Source of the DNA: Rosellinia necatrix
Taxonomy: Eukaryota; Ascomycota; Sordariomycetes; Xylariales; Xylariaceae
Length of the DNA stretch: 64,000 nucleotides
Reading direction: 5' to 3'
Assembly (NCBI GenBank): GCA_021209875.1
Contig: JAGYVD010000001.1
Coordinates: forward strand, 5,518,001-5,582,000
The notes beneath the pieces were generated by a model. It made no database searches, was not told the DNA's origin, and saw only the letters and a program-made list of their open reading frames with translations. This document shows, one piece after another, positions 36,916 through 51,223 of the stretch. The translations under genes and the position numbers were made by a program. Each line of letters begins with the position of its first letter. The first letter of the stretch is position 1.

Positions 36916-37263
36916 TGAGTGACTTGATGGATATGATGTGGTTGTTTGTCGGCTCAAAGAAAGGTGAGGCCACGCGCGTACTGGATTGTGAAAGGAGTCC
37001 TCGCGAAGAAATAGTAGCAATGTAAAAAGCAATGGTCAATATGGGAGCTGAATAACACAAAACTAATTCCCCATCGCAACCAATAACCAAAACTCCCGAA
37101 TCCATGAAATTTCATATTTCTTGATTTTAATCATTCTGGTATGACACGGCAAGGTGAGGGATGCCAATGCTGGATTTGTGTCTCGATTTGTGCTGCCGCC
37201 CACCTGGTGCTGGCACACACCTTTATCCCATTATAGCGCCGTATTAATAATATCGTACAGTCT
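36916..37263. other. Short convergent spacer
   Basis: 348 bp between the stop codons of the convergent transporter and CUS1 genes. It must hold both 3' ends; no gene is present. Confidence 0.7.
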
Positions 37264-39118
37264 CTAGAACCTATATTTGCTCTTCTTCTTCTCGTCGCGC
37301 TTCTCTTCGTCGCGTTTCATCCTCTTCCGACTTTCATTCGCAATCATCTCCTCTAGGCCCTCCTCCCGCCTCCACTGGGCACCGAGACCCTCCTCGCGTC
37401 TCCCTTCTTCGAACCTTCGCTGCATATCCTCCTTACTGATGCCATCACCCAACGCGTCCGGGTCGAAGGAGACGTCTACGTCACCGGGCTTTTTGCGCTT
37501 CCTGCTGCTGTCCTCGTCTTGACCCAACATACGCACATCGCCGGCGTTCTTCATATCGTACACACGATCGCTGCCAAAGAAACCCTCTGCCCTGGATTGC
37601 CTCTCCTGGAGAACTGTGTATGCTGCACGAGGGTGCATGCTGTCTTCCGTCTCGTATCCACGGCGCTGTTTACGGAGATCCATTTCTCCGGCGACGGATT
37701 CTGTGTGGGTACCGTACTCGGTTGGTACCGTACTTGTAATACCACCAGGGGTTTCTAGGCCGGAGGGTGTCTGTAGGCCTGCTCCGATCTCGTCGTCATC
37801 TTCATCCTCGTCCTCTTCCTCTTCCTCTTCTTCGGACTCTTCCTCCGGCTCTTGCAATTCGCCCCACAAAGTCCGCTCGATCGGTTCGCCCGAGTGTGGG
37901 GCAGCCTGGTTTGGCTGCATAATACCAAAAATATCTCCACCAAATAGCGGCCGGTTATATTCGTCCACTGGGGGTTTTCCGTAGCAGCCTGGGTTGAAAC
38001 CCCACTGCGCCCCGGGCGGAATAGGGGCATTCAGTCCTGGAATACGAAGAGAGGGGTAGGAGGGAGGTGGACCAAAGCGCTGCTGGTTGATGAGCCATGG
38101 TGGAGGCGCTCCCGGGGGGATGCTCAAAGCTTCCTTCAGAACATCGCTTAGCTCCCCGGGACGTAGGTGTCGTAAATCCGTCTCGTACTCTTTGCCCTCG
38201 TAGTAGACCTCGCCAAAACGTGTGAGCACCGGCTTATCTTGGAAGCGGAAGAAGGCATCATAGAGCTTCTGGTAGTCGATGTCCAGTTTTCCCATCTTCG
38301 GTTGCACACGTTCCCTCTGTTTCTGTTTGAGGCTCTGCTCGGCCTGTTTTTCCAATACAGCATCCCGCATCTCAGAAATGCCGGTATCTGCAATGAACTT
38401 AGGCAGCTTGAAAGCAGGTTTTTCGATGCCTCTCTTGGACGACAAATACTCGCGTTTTAGGGACCAGTGGGACGGTACGGGAACGACATTGCGCTGGGCT
38501 TTGATCTGCACAAGCAAACGAGGATCTGATGAGGATGTATCATGCCACTCTACAACCTCGGGTTTCTTGACTAGCGCCTTGAGTTCAGCGATAGACAGCT
38601 TGTTGAGCATCTTCCGTTTCTTTTTGGAAAGCTTATTCTGGACAGGGTTGTCGTCTTCCTCGTCTGGTATATTGTCATCGTCGTCGCGAAATATCTCGCC
38701 CTGGTTTCCGGCGTTGGCCTCCTTGGCGATGGCATCGTCCTCGGGAGCACCGAACTTGGCAAAAATATCCTTGAACATGGAGTAGGCAGGATCCTCGGCA
38801 TCGAGATCGTATTGATCCACGGGACCGTCAGCGGGGATCTTGTCTACAGTAGCCGAGTCCTTCTTCACTTCCAGGCTGGATACACCATTTGTTTGTGCGG
38901 CGTCGCTGGCGGTTTCGGGCTCGTGGTCGCTCGGCTCGGCCTGGGGCGCATCATCTGTGTTTGCAGGCTCCTAGGAGCGGTCAGCATCGTGGTCGCTTGT
39001 GCTTCATTAAGCTGTTTGATGTTGACGCGTAAAAAAAACTCACATCTTTTTTTGCTGCCTTTTCGGCCTTCTTTTTTGCGCGCCGCGCCTGATTCTTGGA
39101 CATCTTGGGGGCTGCCAT
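37264..39118 (-). CDS. CUS1: U2 snRNP SF3b subunit CUS1 / SF3B2
   Basis: Encodes about 593 aa from exons 39118-39044 and 38970-37264 (75 and 1707 bp, phase 0, 73 bp intron). Exon 1 starts MAAPKMSKNQARRAKKKAEK, a basic leader. Exon 2 has an acidic stretch (DDDDNIPDEEDD), then KLSKKKRKMLNKLSIAELK and the DUF382 core (VPSHWSLKREYLSSKRGIE, LPKFIADTGI). The proline-rich PSP domain follows (LSDVLKEALSIPPGAPPPW, IPPGAQWGFNPGCYGKPP, RPLFGGDIFG). The rest is an acidic run (EEESEEEEEEEDEDEDDD) and a basic C-terminus ending KKKSKYRF. SF3B2/Cus1 sits in SF3b and helps U2 snRNP engage the branch site. Reading only the long exon misses the start: its apparent first codon is GTG, and the real ATG is in exon 1. 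Confidence 0.95.
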
Positions 39119-40900
39119 GTTGTCGGCGAGCGTGGGCGAATGCGCCCCCTTCAAACAGACAGGCCGAGTAACGCGAATGGGTCTATAATATGCGCGGATA
39201 TGGGCTATCGAGCTAAGGATAATGGAAGGACCGAGATATAGTGGACAGACCGAGGCTAATGTTGGTTGGTGAAGAGGAGAGACGATGTTAGGTATGCGAC
39301 GAGGCTGGTGGTGCTGCTTGAATGGCCGGCTGAAGGTTCTAGGTTTTACCACTTCTGATGCGCACGACAGATTTGGCTTAGCGCGGTTGCTGCTTTTGCT
39401 CCAGCCCGCGACTTGGATTGACAACTAGGGAGCATTGGTTTCATTGGTCAAGCCAATTTGGCTACGGCATCTTCCACTTATACATCCCACAACCACGTAT
39501 TGGTGTACTTAACTAAATAATCGATGTATTACTACGTAACTGGCCTTTAATAGTTAGTAGTTGAATCGCTGCGATTACTTTATATTTTAGCAGGTTAGAA
39601 TAACACTCGTACTACATGAGTCCTTTTTCCCTTACACCTCCAATATTGATTTAAACATGCCTACTTATAATAACCCTCTACCCTTAAAACCCCCATCTGG
39701 CACGGTTAACTTCCCAAGCAGTCATTGCCTCTTTTCCCCCGGCGGCTAACAAGTCATTATCCTCTTGGTCGTGCTGACTTCCTGGGAAGTTACTGCCCTA
39801 AGAAGTCGTCGCATTGCATGCTTCAATAAACAAGTAACGGACATAACTAGCCATAGTAAACTGTGCTTTTGATTGTATTATGAGCACATGCTATCAAGAT
39901 CTGTGGCATTAGATGGTTTAGTGATTTATTATAGAATGCAACATATAAATCTGCGTAAGTAAATTAAATCTGTTTTCAAAACAAAAACTGTTCCTTTTAA
40001 TTGGCTACCTTGCATTTATAGTATTATCACCTGGCTCGCTCTAAGCTCTGGCTAAAAGCGACATCACTCTAATCTAGTGCGGCTCCCATTCTGATTCAGC
40101 ATGACAAAACCTACCTAGGTATTTAGGTAGGTGGTAAAAAAGTAGATAGGCCGTGTTGAAGTCTTGCGCAACACAGCGCGGCGTGGCGTGGAGCAAGCCC
40201 AACCAAATGCACAGACTGTGTTGTAGTGTAATTTTTAAAGCGACAAGGGGAGCTTCCGGGGCGGAATATGGGGCATTGCACCGTTTACCCACTGAAGAGG
40301 ACCCTTATGTATGTGCTCATGTACCTTATACGCTGCCCAGGTGCATACACACAGACAGACTGTATGATACAGTACCTTAGTCAGTACCTGGCATGCACAC
40401 CTTTAGGTACTACAGTAGTACACTGGGGTTCCCTCTAGCGGCATGGCGGAATTGGTTGGTGCTGGCCGGGGTGCTGGCGACCAGGAGAGAGCCACTGCAG
40501 TCTGCAGGTGTCGGATTACGCCAACAACCTTTGACTCGAACAGACCATATTCAAACTCTCTTTAAACACTTTTCACTTCACTTTTCATTACAACAGCGCC
40601 TACCCCTTGAAGGACCATCCTCCCATTCAGTCGTTTTCCCCGCCCACACTTCCCACAACTCAGCGTATCGGACTAATCAAGTGACTGATTGATTTCGATC
40701 AACTGGTTGGTTGAAGACGGTCGGGGCGAAGCAGCCAAGAATCCAGAAACGCCAAGATCTGAAACCGCGAGCAATGACGCTATAACGTTTGGTTGCCCAG
40801 GACGCGCGTTGCATTCTTGCTTTTTTTCCCCCCCCAACCTTGTCGCTCGTTACTTTGCCTACATCGCCAACTCCCCCCCCATTACTCGGTAGGCGCTATC
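39119..40900. other. Divergent spacer between CUS1 and the Sly41-like gene
   Basis: This is 1.8 kb of AT-rich spacer with a TACCTAGGTA palindrome (40112-40121). The last 350 bp is C-rich and probably the leader of the transporter gene. No gene is supported. Confidence 0.6.
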
Positions 40901-42707
40901 ATGCCTCATTCGACCGCTTCCGGCCCCTACTCCCGGGAGTCCTCCGTCTCGCGATCCAATTCCAAGACCCCCGTAGCCCTGGGAGATGCCGATAGCGAGG
41001 CCAGCCCCGGACTCGAGAAGTTCCCTGATCATATCGATGCCCCTTCTATGCGCAATCTTGTCGGGCGGCCCTTTAGCCCCGGTGGAATAAACGGCTATGG
41101 CATTGGTCTCAACAGCACTGCTCGTCTCAACGGGAATCGTTGGATGCCCGCCGCGCCTCGAAACGTGCGATGGACTCCCCTGGGATCTTCTAGCCCCACG
41201 CCCTCTCGGGGGGCGCATGACCAGCAAAAAGAGCATTGGCGAGGCATTCCGGACCATTAGGGACCGGAGTGGGAGTGTCACACAGAATGCCCATGAGATC
41301 GCCGATGCTCTGAGAGCTCCTGTCTCCGCCAAACTCATCGTTCGTGCTACCACATCTTGGTCGACTTCCATTCTATCAGCTAACCTCACGTGTTTGTAGG
41401 TCTTATGTATCATGTGGTACATGTCCTCTGCCCTCACGAATACCTCTTCCAAGTCCATCCTCAACGCTTTTAACAAGCCCGCCACGTTGACCATGGTACA
41501 ATTCTTCCTGGTCGCATTTTATTGCATCACATCCTCGTGTCTGGCGGCCGTCTTTCCCAGGTTACGTGTGTCGATACCGGCCCTACAAAACTCTATTCGA
41601 TACCCCTCCAGGGCCATAATAAACTCTACACTGCCTCTAGCCGTTTTCCAAGTCGGCGGTCATCTATTCAGTTCCACGGCGACGGCTAAGATACCTGTAT
41701 CGATGGTCCATACCGTCAAAGGCCTGTCGCCCCTTTTTACAGTCTTCGCGTACCGCTATTTCTTCGATATTCGATACCCAAGGGCCACATACTTCTCCCT
41801 CATACCACTCACTCTCGGCGTCACATTGGCCTGTTCGTCAAATCACACCTTCAAGGGCGAAATAGTCGGGTTACTATACGCTCTGGCGGCCACAGTCATA
41901 TTCGTCACCCAAAACATCTTTTCAAAGAGATTGTTCAACGAAGCTGCCAAGGCCGAGGCAGAAGGGGAGGAGGCCAAATCCCGCAAGCTTGACAAGTTAA
42001 ACCTCTTATGCTATTCTTCCGGGCTCGCATTCTTGCTCACTTCTCCTATTTGGTTTTGGGGCGAAGGCGTTGGCCTGATTCGAGATTTCGTTCAGGATGG
42101 GTCATTGGATCTATCTGCCAAGCCCAACACCTTCGACCACGGCCGCTTAACGCTTGAGTTCTTATTCAACGGAACTTTTCACTTTGGGCAGAATATCCTT
42201 GCTTTTACGCTGTTGTCTCTCGTATCCCCCGTTACCTACTCGGTTGCGTCTTTGATCAAGAGGGTGTGGGTTATTGTAGTGGCAATCTTATGGTTCGGGA
42301 ATTCAACCACCCCAATTCAAGCGGTGGGGATCGCACTGACAGTTCTCGGGCTCTACCTATACGACCGGACGAGCGAGAGCAATAAGGCAGATCGCCGAGC
42401 GCAATCCCTCAGCCAGACATCGGCTGGGAACGGTCCGTTGTTACCGTTGAACACAATGCCTACGGCGTCGGGCCTGGGCGATCGAGGAGCTCTCTACGAT
42501 AGCCCTATGGCAATGCCCAATGGGAAGGCCGCTTATGCCTATACCAACGGCCATGCATCCACATCCGGCACAGTTGATGATCTTAAGAAGAACGATGACA
42601 ACGGCAGAACCCGACAACGAGGAAGCAGTAATGCTGCTTGGTTAGCGCCGGGCACCAAACAGGAAGAAACCTGGAGATTTGGAGACGGTGTTCAAGCTGC
42701 CTCCTGA
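40901..42707 (+). CDS. SLY41: Sly41-like triose-phosphate/nucleotide-sugar transporter family protein; one +1 shift
   Basis: Exons 40901-41339 and 41400-42707 (intron 60 bp) encode about 580 aa of the TPT branch of the drug/metabolite transporter superfamily. About 140 hydrophilic residues precede a conserved block (NAHEIADALRAPVS) and ten membrane segments (WYMSSALTNTSSKSILNAF, VSMVHTVKGLSPLFTVFAY, ATVIFVTQNIFSKRLFNEA, SPVTYSVASLIKRVWVIVV, QAVGIALTVLGLYLYDRTS). This pattern matches Sly41 of yeast, a secretory-pathway (ER/Golgi) membrane protein that suppresses loss of Ypt1; its transported substrate is not settled. The first exon holds a surplus base: the frame upstream of the six-G run at 41208-41213 and the conserved frame downstream differ by one, and the splice phase agrees if the run has five. 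As the rest is intact, a sequencing error is the simplest explanation. The C-terminal 130 residues are polar. Confidence 0.88.
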
Positions 42708-43600
42708 TGCTTTCATGGATTTGGACCTGGTCATGGTTACCCGGCCAGTTGGTATGTATTATGCATGAATGATTTAGACATGGGAAGGGCATGAGTGAGA
42801 GTTAGACTACGCCGAGCAGCTGGGGGATAACACAACCCGCTGCCGAACAAAATACAATGTAATTAGAAACCGGGTTGTTGGGCAGGGCCCTCTGTCATTA
42901 TTATTAGGCATAAGGGCGCCGGAGTTTGGATGGATCTTGATTCTGGTTATTCTGTCATGGTATCTCACTTGTACAATTAGCTCGGGTTTGCCACCTCGGT
43001 AGCTTTTGCTCGAGAGCATAGGGATTGTACTTTTCGCCGAAAGACAGATAACAAAACAGCCTTTTCTTAGACATAACTAGATGTCCTATTCATATAGGTA
43101 CCCAGTTCGAGAATCGACTGTCAGGAAAGATATATATAACTATCTAATTCATAAGGGGAGAGTTGGCAGTGTATTTGTACCCGTCACTTACATGGCACCG
43201 AGCACCGAGATATTGAATTGGCCCCGGTTCAAACTTTTAAGCTGCCCACTAAATTTCAGGTTATATCTACGTGTATATACTGTATGTACTCTTGAATCGG
43301 GGTTATGGATAAACGTAAAATTGACGATGGATGGGCAAAAGCGGGATGTTCAGTTGTCGTATCGGGTATAGTGGCCAGGTTCTACTGCCCGATTAGGATT
43401 GGCCCAGTTGCGCAAGTCCGGCCGGACAGGTCGTCCTCGGCCAGTGCACAGATCACGTGAGCAAATTAGCTCGTTGAGCAATGGGAGCAGTTGTTGCGGT
43501 TTTTCTTCGTCGACCTCCATTTCTTCATTCTCCTGCTCAGCAGAACCACATCACCCATCCTCACCTCCCTATCCACAGTCGCAGCTCTTCATCTCTCAAG
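42708..43600. other. Intergenic, ATP2 promoter
   Basis: 0.9 kb between two genes on the plus strand. The last 120 bp is CT-rich, as in leaders of highly expressed fungal genes. No gene is seen. Confidence 0.6.
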
Positions 43601-45560
<1,960 letters not shown>

Positions 45561-46601
45561 AGGGCTAGGTTTGGCCATGTTAAATAGATACTGCCTTAGG
45601 GGGCGGTGGCCTGTGTATATCTAGAAAAGGAGAGCTGCGTGGTGTGGCGAGTTTTTCTAGCTCAAATCGATTCCCTTTGTTGAGCTGTATACCAAGAAAT
45701 GCATCCTAATACCTTAAAATCACTTTGTCTCCTGATGGTCTTACGTAACGTCCTCGTTCTACCACTTAGCTCTCTTAGTTCAAGATTTATCTAATTCAGA
45801 GCTTGATGACTTGATTTTTCCCTGGAGATATAGAATAGCAAACCATTAATACATCATCCTTGGTCGGTACAATAGATGACAAAAAAAAGTAAAATTGATA
45901 ACACAATTTACCGTAACGTTGTATTTGACTTTCACATACAACAATAAAATTTTCAGTAAAGGAATCACCATGAAAAGACTGGATATATTTCTTATGTGGC
46001 TGAGACATAAATACATACATATATACATATAGGAATGATTTTTTTTCTTAATTGTTTTCAACATTATAGTTCCATATTAAGCACCATACAGGATCCTTTA
46101 ATGTCTCTTATGGAGTGAATAAGTAAGTAAATGGATATCGAGAGTAGATAACTAGATAAATTTCATATCTGATATTAATATTATAATTTAACTACAGCCA
46201 ATTCTGGTCTTTTAATTCATGAACCTGGGAACAATAAAAGCTGGCAGTGGGATTTGTCTATAAAAAAAAAAAAACCCTTTTCACCCGGCCGTAGTGGCAC
46301 AATCAGCTTTCTTTTGCAATTTTCACTTATTTTCGTTCTTATTCTTATCAGACGAGGAAGTTTTGTTTATGTATTAGGTTTATACTCGCTAAGTATGTAG
46401 GTAGGTTAGGCTAAGTAGGTACCTACTTGATCGGTACATGAAGCGGTTCAGGGTTATACCCGTCTTTTTTTTTTTTTCATCAGGCCGGCAAATTGCCGAT
46501 TTAGGTATCATCATATTTGGAAGTCATGGGTAGGGAGGGAGGGAGGGAGGGAATGGGGGGATGACAAGGGTAAATCAAAACGGATATTGATGAGTTTTGT
46601 T
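45561..46601. other. Convergent AT-rich spacer with palindrome and G-tract
   Basis: 1.04 kb between ATP2 and FET3 stop codons. It holds strongly AT-rich DNA, a 16-nt perfect palindrome AAGTAGGTACCTACTT (46413-46428), a poly-T tract near 46466-46478 and a run of GGG blocks (46528-46560). No gene is seen. Confidence 0.7.
46528..46560 (+). repeat. GGGA tandem run, potential G-quadruplex
   Basis: GGG runs repeated with one- to two-base loops (GGGTAGGGAGGGAGGG and on), just downstream of the FET3 stop codon. On the FET3 transcript strand it is C-rich. Confidence 0.75.
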
Positions 46602-49011
46602 TTAATCCCTCTGTTGTTCGCTCCCGTTCGAGCCCGCGACCTCCTTGGGCTCCGAGGCAGCGGAGCCGCCGGCGGCCTCCGGCTTGGACGACAACACGGC
46701 ATCAGGCTCGCCGCTTCCATCGCGGGTTTTCGCCGCCGCCGCCGCCGCCTCCGGGTCCGGCGCCAGGCCGTACCACGCCACGGCCAGCACGCCGAGGATG
46801 CCACTCAGGGTGCTGAAGGCGAGGGCGACCTTGCCGCGGGTGGTGAAACTAGAAAGAACGGACAGAGGCGTCAGTTATGACAATATTATGGGGAAGCAGT
46901 TGGGGGGGGGGAAGGAATAACAGGAGGAAAGGAAAGGAAAAGGGAAGAAAAGGGAGGGGGAAAACTCACCCTGCGGGGAGAGGGGCCGGGGGATGGTTCT
47001 CGCCCTTGAGGTCGGTGAAGTCGACCGCGTTACCGGCCGCGTTGCCAGTCGTGGCGACCTGCTGCGCCGCGCAGACGTCTAGGTGGCTCTGCGGGATCGT
47101 GAGCCCGCTCTGCTGCAGGGCGAGTGGCGCCTCGACCATGGTCGCCATCAGGCCCGAGGTCACATGCCATTCTATGTGGCAGTGGAAGAGCCAGATGCCT
47201 TTTTTTTTGGTCGCAATATGTTAGTTTATTCGGTTTATCGGGTATATATATTTACATCCTGGTGTCACTGTACTGGAAATAGGAAGAGGGGGAAGGGGAG
47301 GAGAGTGGAATATGGGAATTCTGCTTACCTGGGTTATCGGCGCGGAAGCGCAGGACGATGTTCCCGTCGGGGTAGAGGACGAGGGTGTCGCGGCGCATGG
47401 GAATCGCGGGGAAGTCGGCCTCGGTGACGTTGGCGTCCTCGAAGGTGCCGGCCTCCTCCTCGGAGCGGTAGAGGGCCTGGAAGTTGTGCCCGTGCAGGTG
47501 GAAGGGGTGCCGGCCCGAGTCGAGGTTGTTGACGACGATCTGCACGACCTCGTTCTTCTCCAGCACGAACGAGTGCGTGTACGTCCCGTAGACGCTCGGG
47601 TCTGTCGCCAGCTCGCCCGCCGACAGCGCCGTGTACAGGCTCGGCACCTTCGGCGCCTTGTACGATATATTATTGAAGAAAGCACTAAGAAGGGTGAGAG
47701 TGTTAGAATTGTGTTCCCATGGTCGAGGGAACGCATATGAGACATGGGGCATGGGGGATGGGGGATGGGGTATGGGGTACGATGATAGGGGGGGAATCGA
47801 TACGTACTAGTTCGCGCCGTCTCCGAGGTTGTCCATGATCACATTCAGCTCTATCGTCTTGTCTGGCTCGCCGAAGATGGTCTGATTGTCGTACGGGATC
47901 AGCATCATGTCGTCGAAGGGGTTTAGCTCGTCGACTAGGGCGGGCTCTGGGAACGGTTTCGTGTCGTCGTAGGTGAGCCATCCTGTTACGTTGTAATTCA
48001 AGTCTGCTGGGAGGGTATCGAATAAGGTCTAGAGGGGTATCAGCAAATGCAAAGATAGGCCCGATCACGTTCTAGACTCGGCTTGTGACTGTGTAACTTA
48101 CAGTATCCATGCTCGCCACGAAGGCATAATTAGCCGTCGTCTCGTTCTTAGTGGTCACGAGGAAGCTGCATCGTTGCGCAGCAGATATGTAGATCATCTC
48201 GGCGGTGGCAGGCTGGTGGTACACGCCATCCACTTCGACAATTGTCATGTTGTGGCCCTCGAACCAGATGTACTGCCCCGCGAAGGCGCCGATGTTAACC
48301 ATGCGGAAGAGATAGGTCTTCCCGGGCTGGATGGTGACCTTAAGATTCTGGGTCTCGTTGAAGAGCGCGGCCTGGGGCACCGGCTCCGCGCCAGTCGGAT
48401 TGCCCTTGGAATTGAAGGCAGGGAGCAGGACTGTCATCTGCTCGTGATACCAATCCGAGACGGTAAGGACGAGTTCCTCGTCATACTGGTCCAGGAAAGG
48501 AGAGTCGGGGTCGTGGATGATCAGTGGTCCTCTGAGTCCGTCCGGATACTGGCCGCCTGTGTGCGAGTGGTACCAGTACGTTCCTGGTTGGTTGATCTAA
48601 AGCCGGTCAGCTTGCTTTCGATCGGTCGTCAACACTGAGCCGCTACCCGCGCTATCTTACAGTGAAGTTGTATGTAAAACTCGAACCAGGTGGTATGCTG
48701 CACTGCGAGACTTGAGCAGGACCGTCCATATGGGCGGTGCCGTTCATGAATAGCCCGTGAAAGTGCAGCGAGGTCGATTGGTTTCCCAGCTGGTTTGTGA
48801 CGTGAATGATGATGTTGTCGCCAACATCAGCTTGGATCTGCGGAATCGGCCATTGACCGTTGATACCAATGGTCGGCCTGTCGAAGGCACCATCGGGGTT
48901 GGCTGTTACCCAGCCTATGTTGAAGTCATAAGTTACTATGGCCGCTGTCGCGAGTCGAAAAGAGATCAACGCCCAGGCCAGGGCCAGAGCGGACCTCGCG
49001 TGAGAACCCAT
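46602..49011 (-). CDS. FET3: Multicopper ferroxidase FET3 (high-affinity iron uptake); one +1 shift
   Basis: Encodes about 632 aa from six exons: 49011-48661, 48596-48102, 48029-47808, 47684-47329, 47198-46970 and 46848-46602. Signal peptide ([16 protein letters not shown]) is followed by three cupredoxin domains with all copper-binding motifs: [22 protein letters not shown] and [10 protein letters not shown]. Near the end a membrane anchor ([21 protein letters not shown]) is followed by a cytosolic Ala/Glu/Ser tail. Fet3 oxidises Fe2+ to Fe3+ at the cell surface and passes it to Ftr1, encoded divergently 2.5 kb away. Exon 3 is 222 bp although the flanking phases need 221: the frame jumps at a T run (AAA on the plus strand, 48000-48002) between TLFDTLPAD and LNYNVTGW, both of which match the family. 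A shorter exon using a later acceptor would restore the frame at the cost of about eight residues, but a one-base consensus error is likelier. Confidence 0.94.
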
Positions 49012-49395
49012 GATAGACGTCGCGAATACGCGAGAGAAGGGTTATGAAGGGTAACAACTGGACGCTGGTGAATATATCCAGGACAGGTGAGCCTGCAGGG
49101 AGGGCGACTAGGTTAGAAATACTAAGTATGTCCGCACATGAAGGCAGGCCGGGCTGAGACAATGATAGCCTTGGGGATGGCGCAACACCATTAGTATAGG
49201 AGAGTAAGATACCTGGAGCAGACAAAGAGCAGCTCCCACGGCGGCGGCTCTATGGATTCCGTAGCATGAGCGAATACTAGGTAGCGTAGGGTCTCTTGGA
49301 CAGAGATTGTCTTATCAATCAGATTAGATCGGCAGGTGTGCAAAACGGCAGCTTGTTGACGAGGGCAGAGGTTGTATTTTTCCCGGGATCATCAC

Positions 49396-49404
49396 TTATC
49401 TGAT
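49396..49404 (-). promoter_or_regulatory. SreA-type GATA site ATCAGATAA
   Basis: A perfect ATCWGATAA on the minus strand, 385 bp upstream of the FET3 start codon, the nearest of the four sites to FET3. Confidence 0.65.
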
Positions 49405-49748
49405 CCTCGCTACCTAGGTTAGTTAGGTGGCGTATGCCTGGGTACCATTCATCGTGCCGAGTTAAGATTAGCTTTCACAAGTCAAATTCTGCATGACACA
49501 CACACACACATACATACATATACACACATATACACACATATACACACATACAGACACCTACAGACACACAAACACAACCCAACCTAGTCCCCAAGGTGTC
49601 ATCCTGTGGACCGCTTGGACCGACTTAGGAGCGCCGGGGCCAGGAGGCAGGACGTGGGAGGCATGTGGCTGGGCCTGGAACTATATTTTTGGTAAGCGGC
49701 GCTAGCGACATAAACACACATCCACACACACACACACGGCCGCTATTT

Positions 49749-49782
49749 GGGGGGGAGGGAAGGGAAGGGAAGGGAAGGGGGT
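49749..49782 (+). repeat. GGGAA tandem run, potential G-quadruplex
   Basis: A run of G followed by GGGAA units within the FET3/FTR1 spacer. Confidence 0.75.
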
Positions 49783-50562
49783 GGTGTGATATCCCGCATT
49801 GTCAGTTCGCCTCTATTCGCCGAAAAGGGAGATGTGACATGCGGCATCGAGCAACAAGGAACCATCCGATAGTGTAGATAGCACAGGACAGCACAGGACA
49901 GCACAGCATAGCATAGCACGTGGTGGAGCGTTTGTGCTGCCCCAGGCGCAAACTGTCTTATACGAGGTCTTGGGTCGCCTCAGCATCACCGCTGCCGGGG
50001 GGGGGAGAACCAAAAAAAACTCAAATAGTAGGATCGTTTCGTCACAGATGGACGGCAAGAGTGGACGTTTTGGGACTATGGCACAGGAAACGGGAGACCA
50101 AGAGAGATGGGAAGCCCGATGAGAGAGGTGGGAAAAGACGCGCCGCCGTCGTGTCAGGCCAGAGAGACAAGATAGCCATAGCCGACCGGCTGAATGATGC
50201 AGTAGCAGCAACGCCGGCGGCAGGCAGGGGTCGGTCGGGCTCACAATGAGACCATGTGGACGGCGCCATGCTTTGATTCGCCGTGCGGTACGGTACGGAT
50301 TCGTCGCAGTCGGACTGTGGCAATAAAACAGCAGGTTTTTGCTTGGGCTCGGCCATGTTCATTAGCGGAATTAGGAAATGTTCGTCTGGGTATAAGTTAG
50401 TTAGTGTAGAGTGTTTTGGTCGTATTTTATATTTTATGGAGAATGATGGACGAGGGCGACGAACTAAGAACCAAGAATGTCCATTGATGGCACCCTCCAT
50501 AGATAGTGCTAGTTACCGTTTTTTTTTTTCTCGGCACTCGCTAACCCAAGCGGGAAGAAACG

Positions 50563-50571
50563 TTATCAGAT
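50563..50571 (-). promoter_or_regulatory. SreA-type GATA site ATCTGATAA
   Basis: A perfect ATCWGATAA on the minus strand in the middle of the FET3/FTR1 spacer. Confidence 0.6.
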
Positions 50572-51196
50572 CCGCGGATTAAGCTGGTCAGAACTGGAGA
50601 CGGCAAAAGCTTATGCTGTCTTGGCCAGCCATGACAAGTCGATCTACCCCATACATTGTCGACAGCAGATCGAACCGCCCACATCAACGTGTGTAAGTGT
50701 AAGACAGTCAGCTTGACACACATGCAATACCAGCTAAGGTATTGACTCTCTCTGCCTCCTTTTTTCATTCTTTTTTTTCTTCTTCTCGTTTTTGCCTATC
50801 CCTCTCTTTTTTTCTTCATTGAGCGGTCTAAAATAGACTAGCGAGATGCGGAAGGTATAATTGAGTAGTGTCTGTTAGTGTTTGAGTCAAAGTAGCCTGC
50901 TTTTTTTTTTTTTACCTTCCTCTCCCTTCTACACTACTAAGTAGGTTAATCCACAAATAGATCAAGGTATCGTAAGATGATGGCGGGTATGACTCGCTCC
51001 TCCATTGGTCGGGAGCGAGAAGCTAGGATAATCCCGAACGATACGTTCAGCCCTCTCCGAGAAACCTGAGGTAGGGTCGCACGGAGGTTTCTGGCAATTT
51101 ATCAACTGCTATCGGCTGCAGCGACACACATCCGGGAAATGGTGCTGGATGGTTGCGTTACGGAGGTGGTTGCATTTCTCCACACCACCATCAAGT

Positions 51197-51205
51197 TTAT
51201 CTGAT
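51197..51205 (-). promoter_or_regulatory. SreA-type GATA site ATCAGATAA
   Basis: A perfect ATCWGATAA, 332 bp before the FTR1 start and 9 bp from a second site, forming a close pair. Confidence 0.68.
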
Positions 51206-51214
51206 GGTTTTCCT

Positions 51215-51223
51215 TTATCAGAT
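51215..51223 (-). promoter_or_regulatory. SreA-type GATA site ATCTGATAA
   Basis: Second member of the close pair upstream of FTR1; another AGATAA core follows at about 51228-51234. Paired GATA sites suit the two-zinc-finger SreA-type repressors. Confidence 0.68.
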
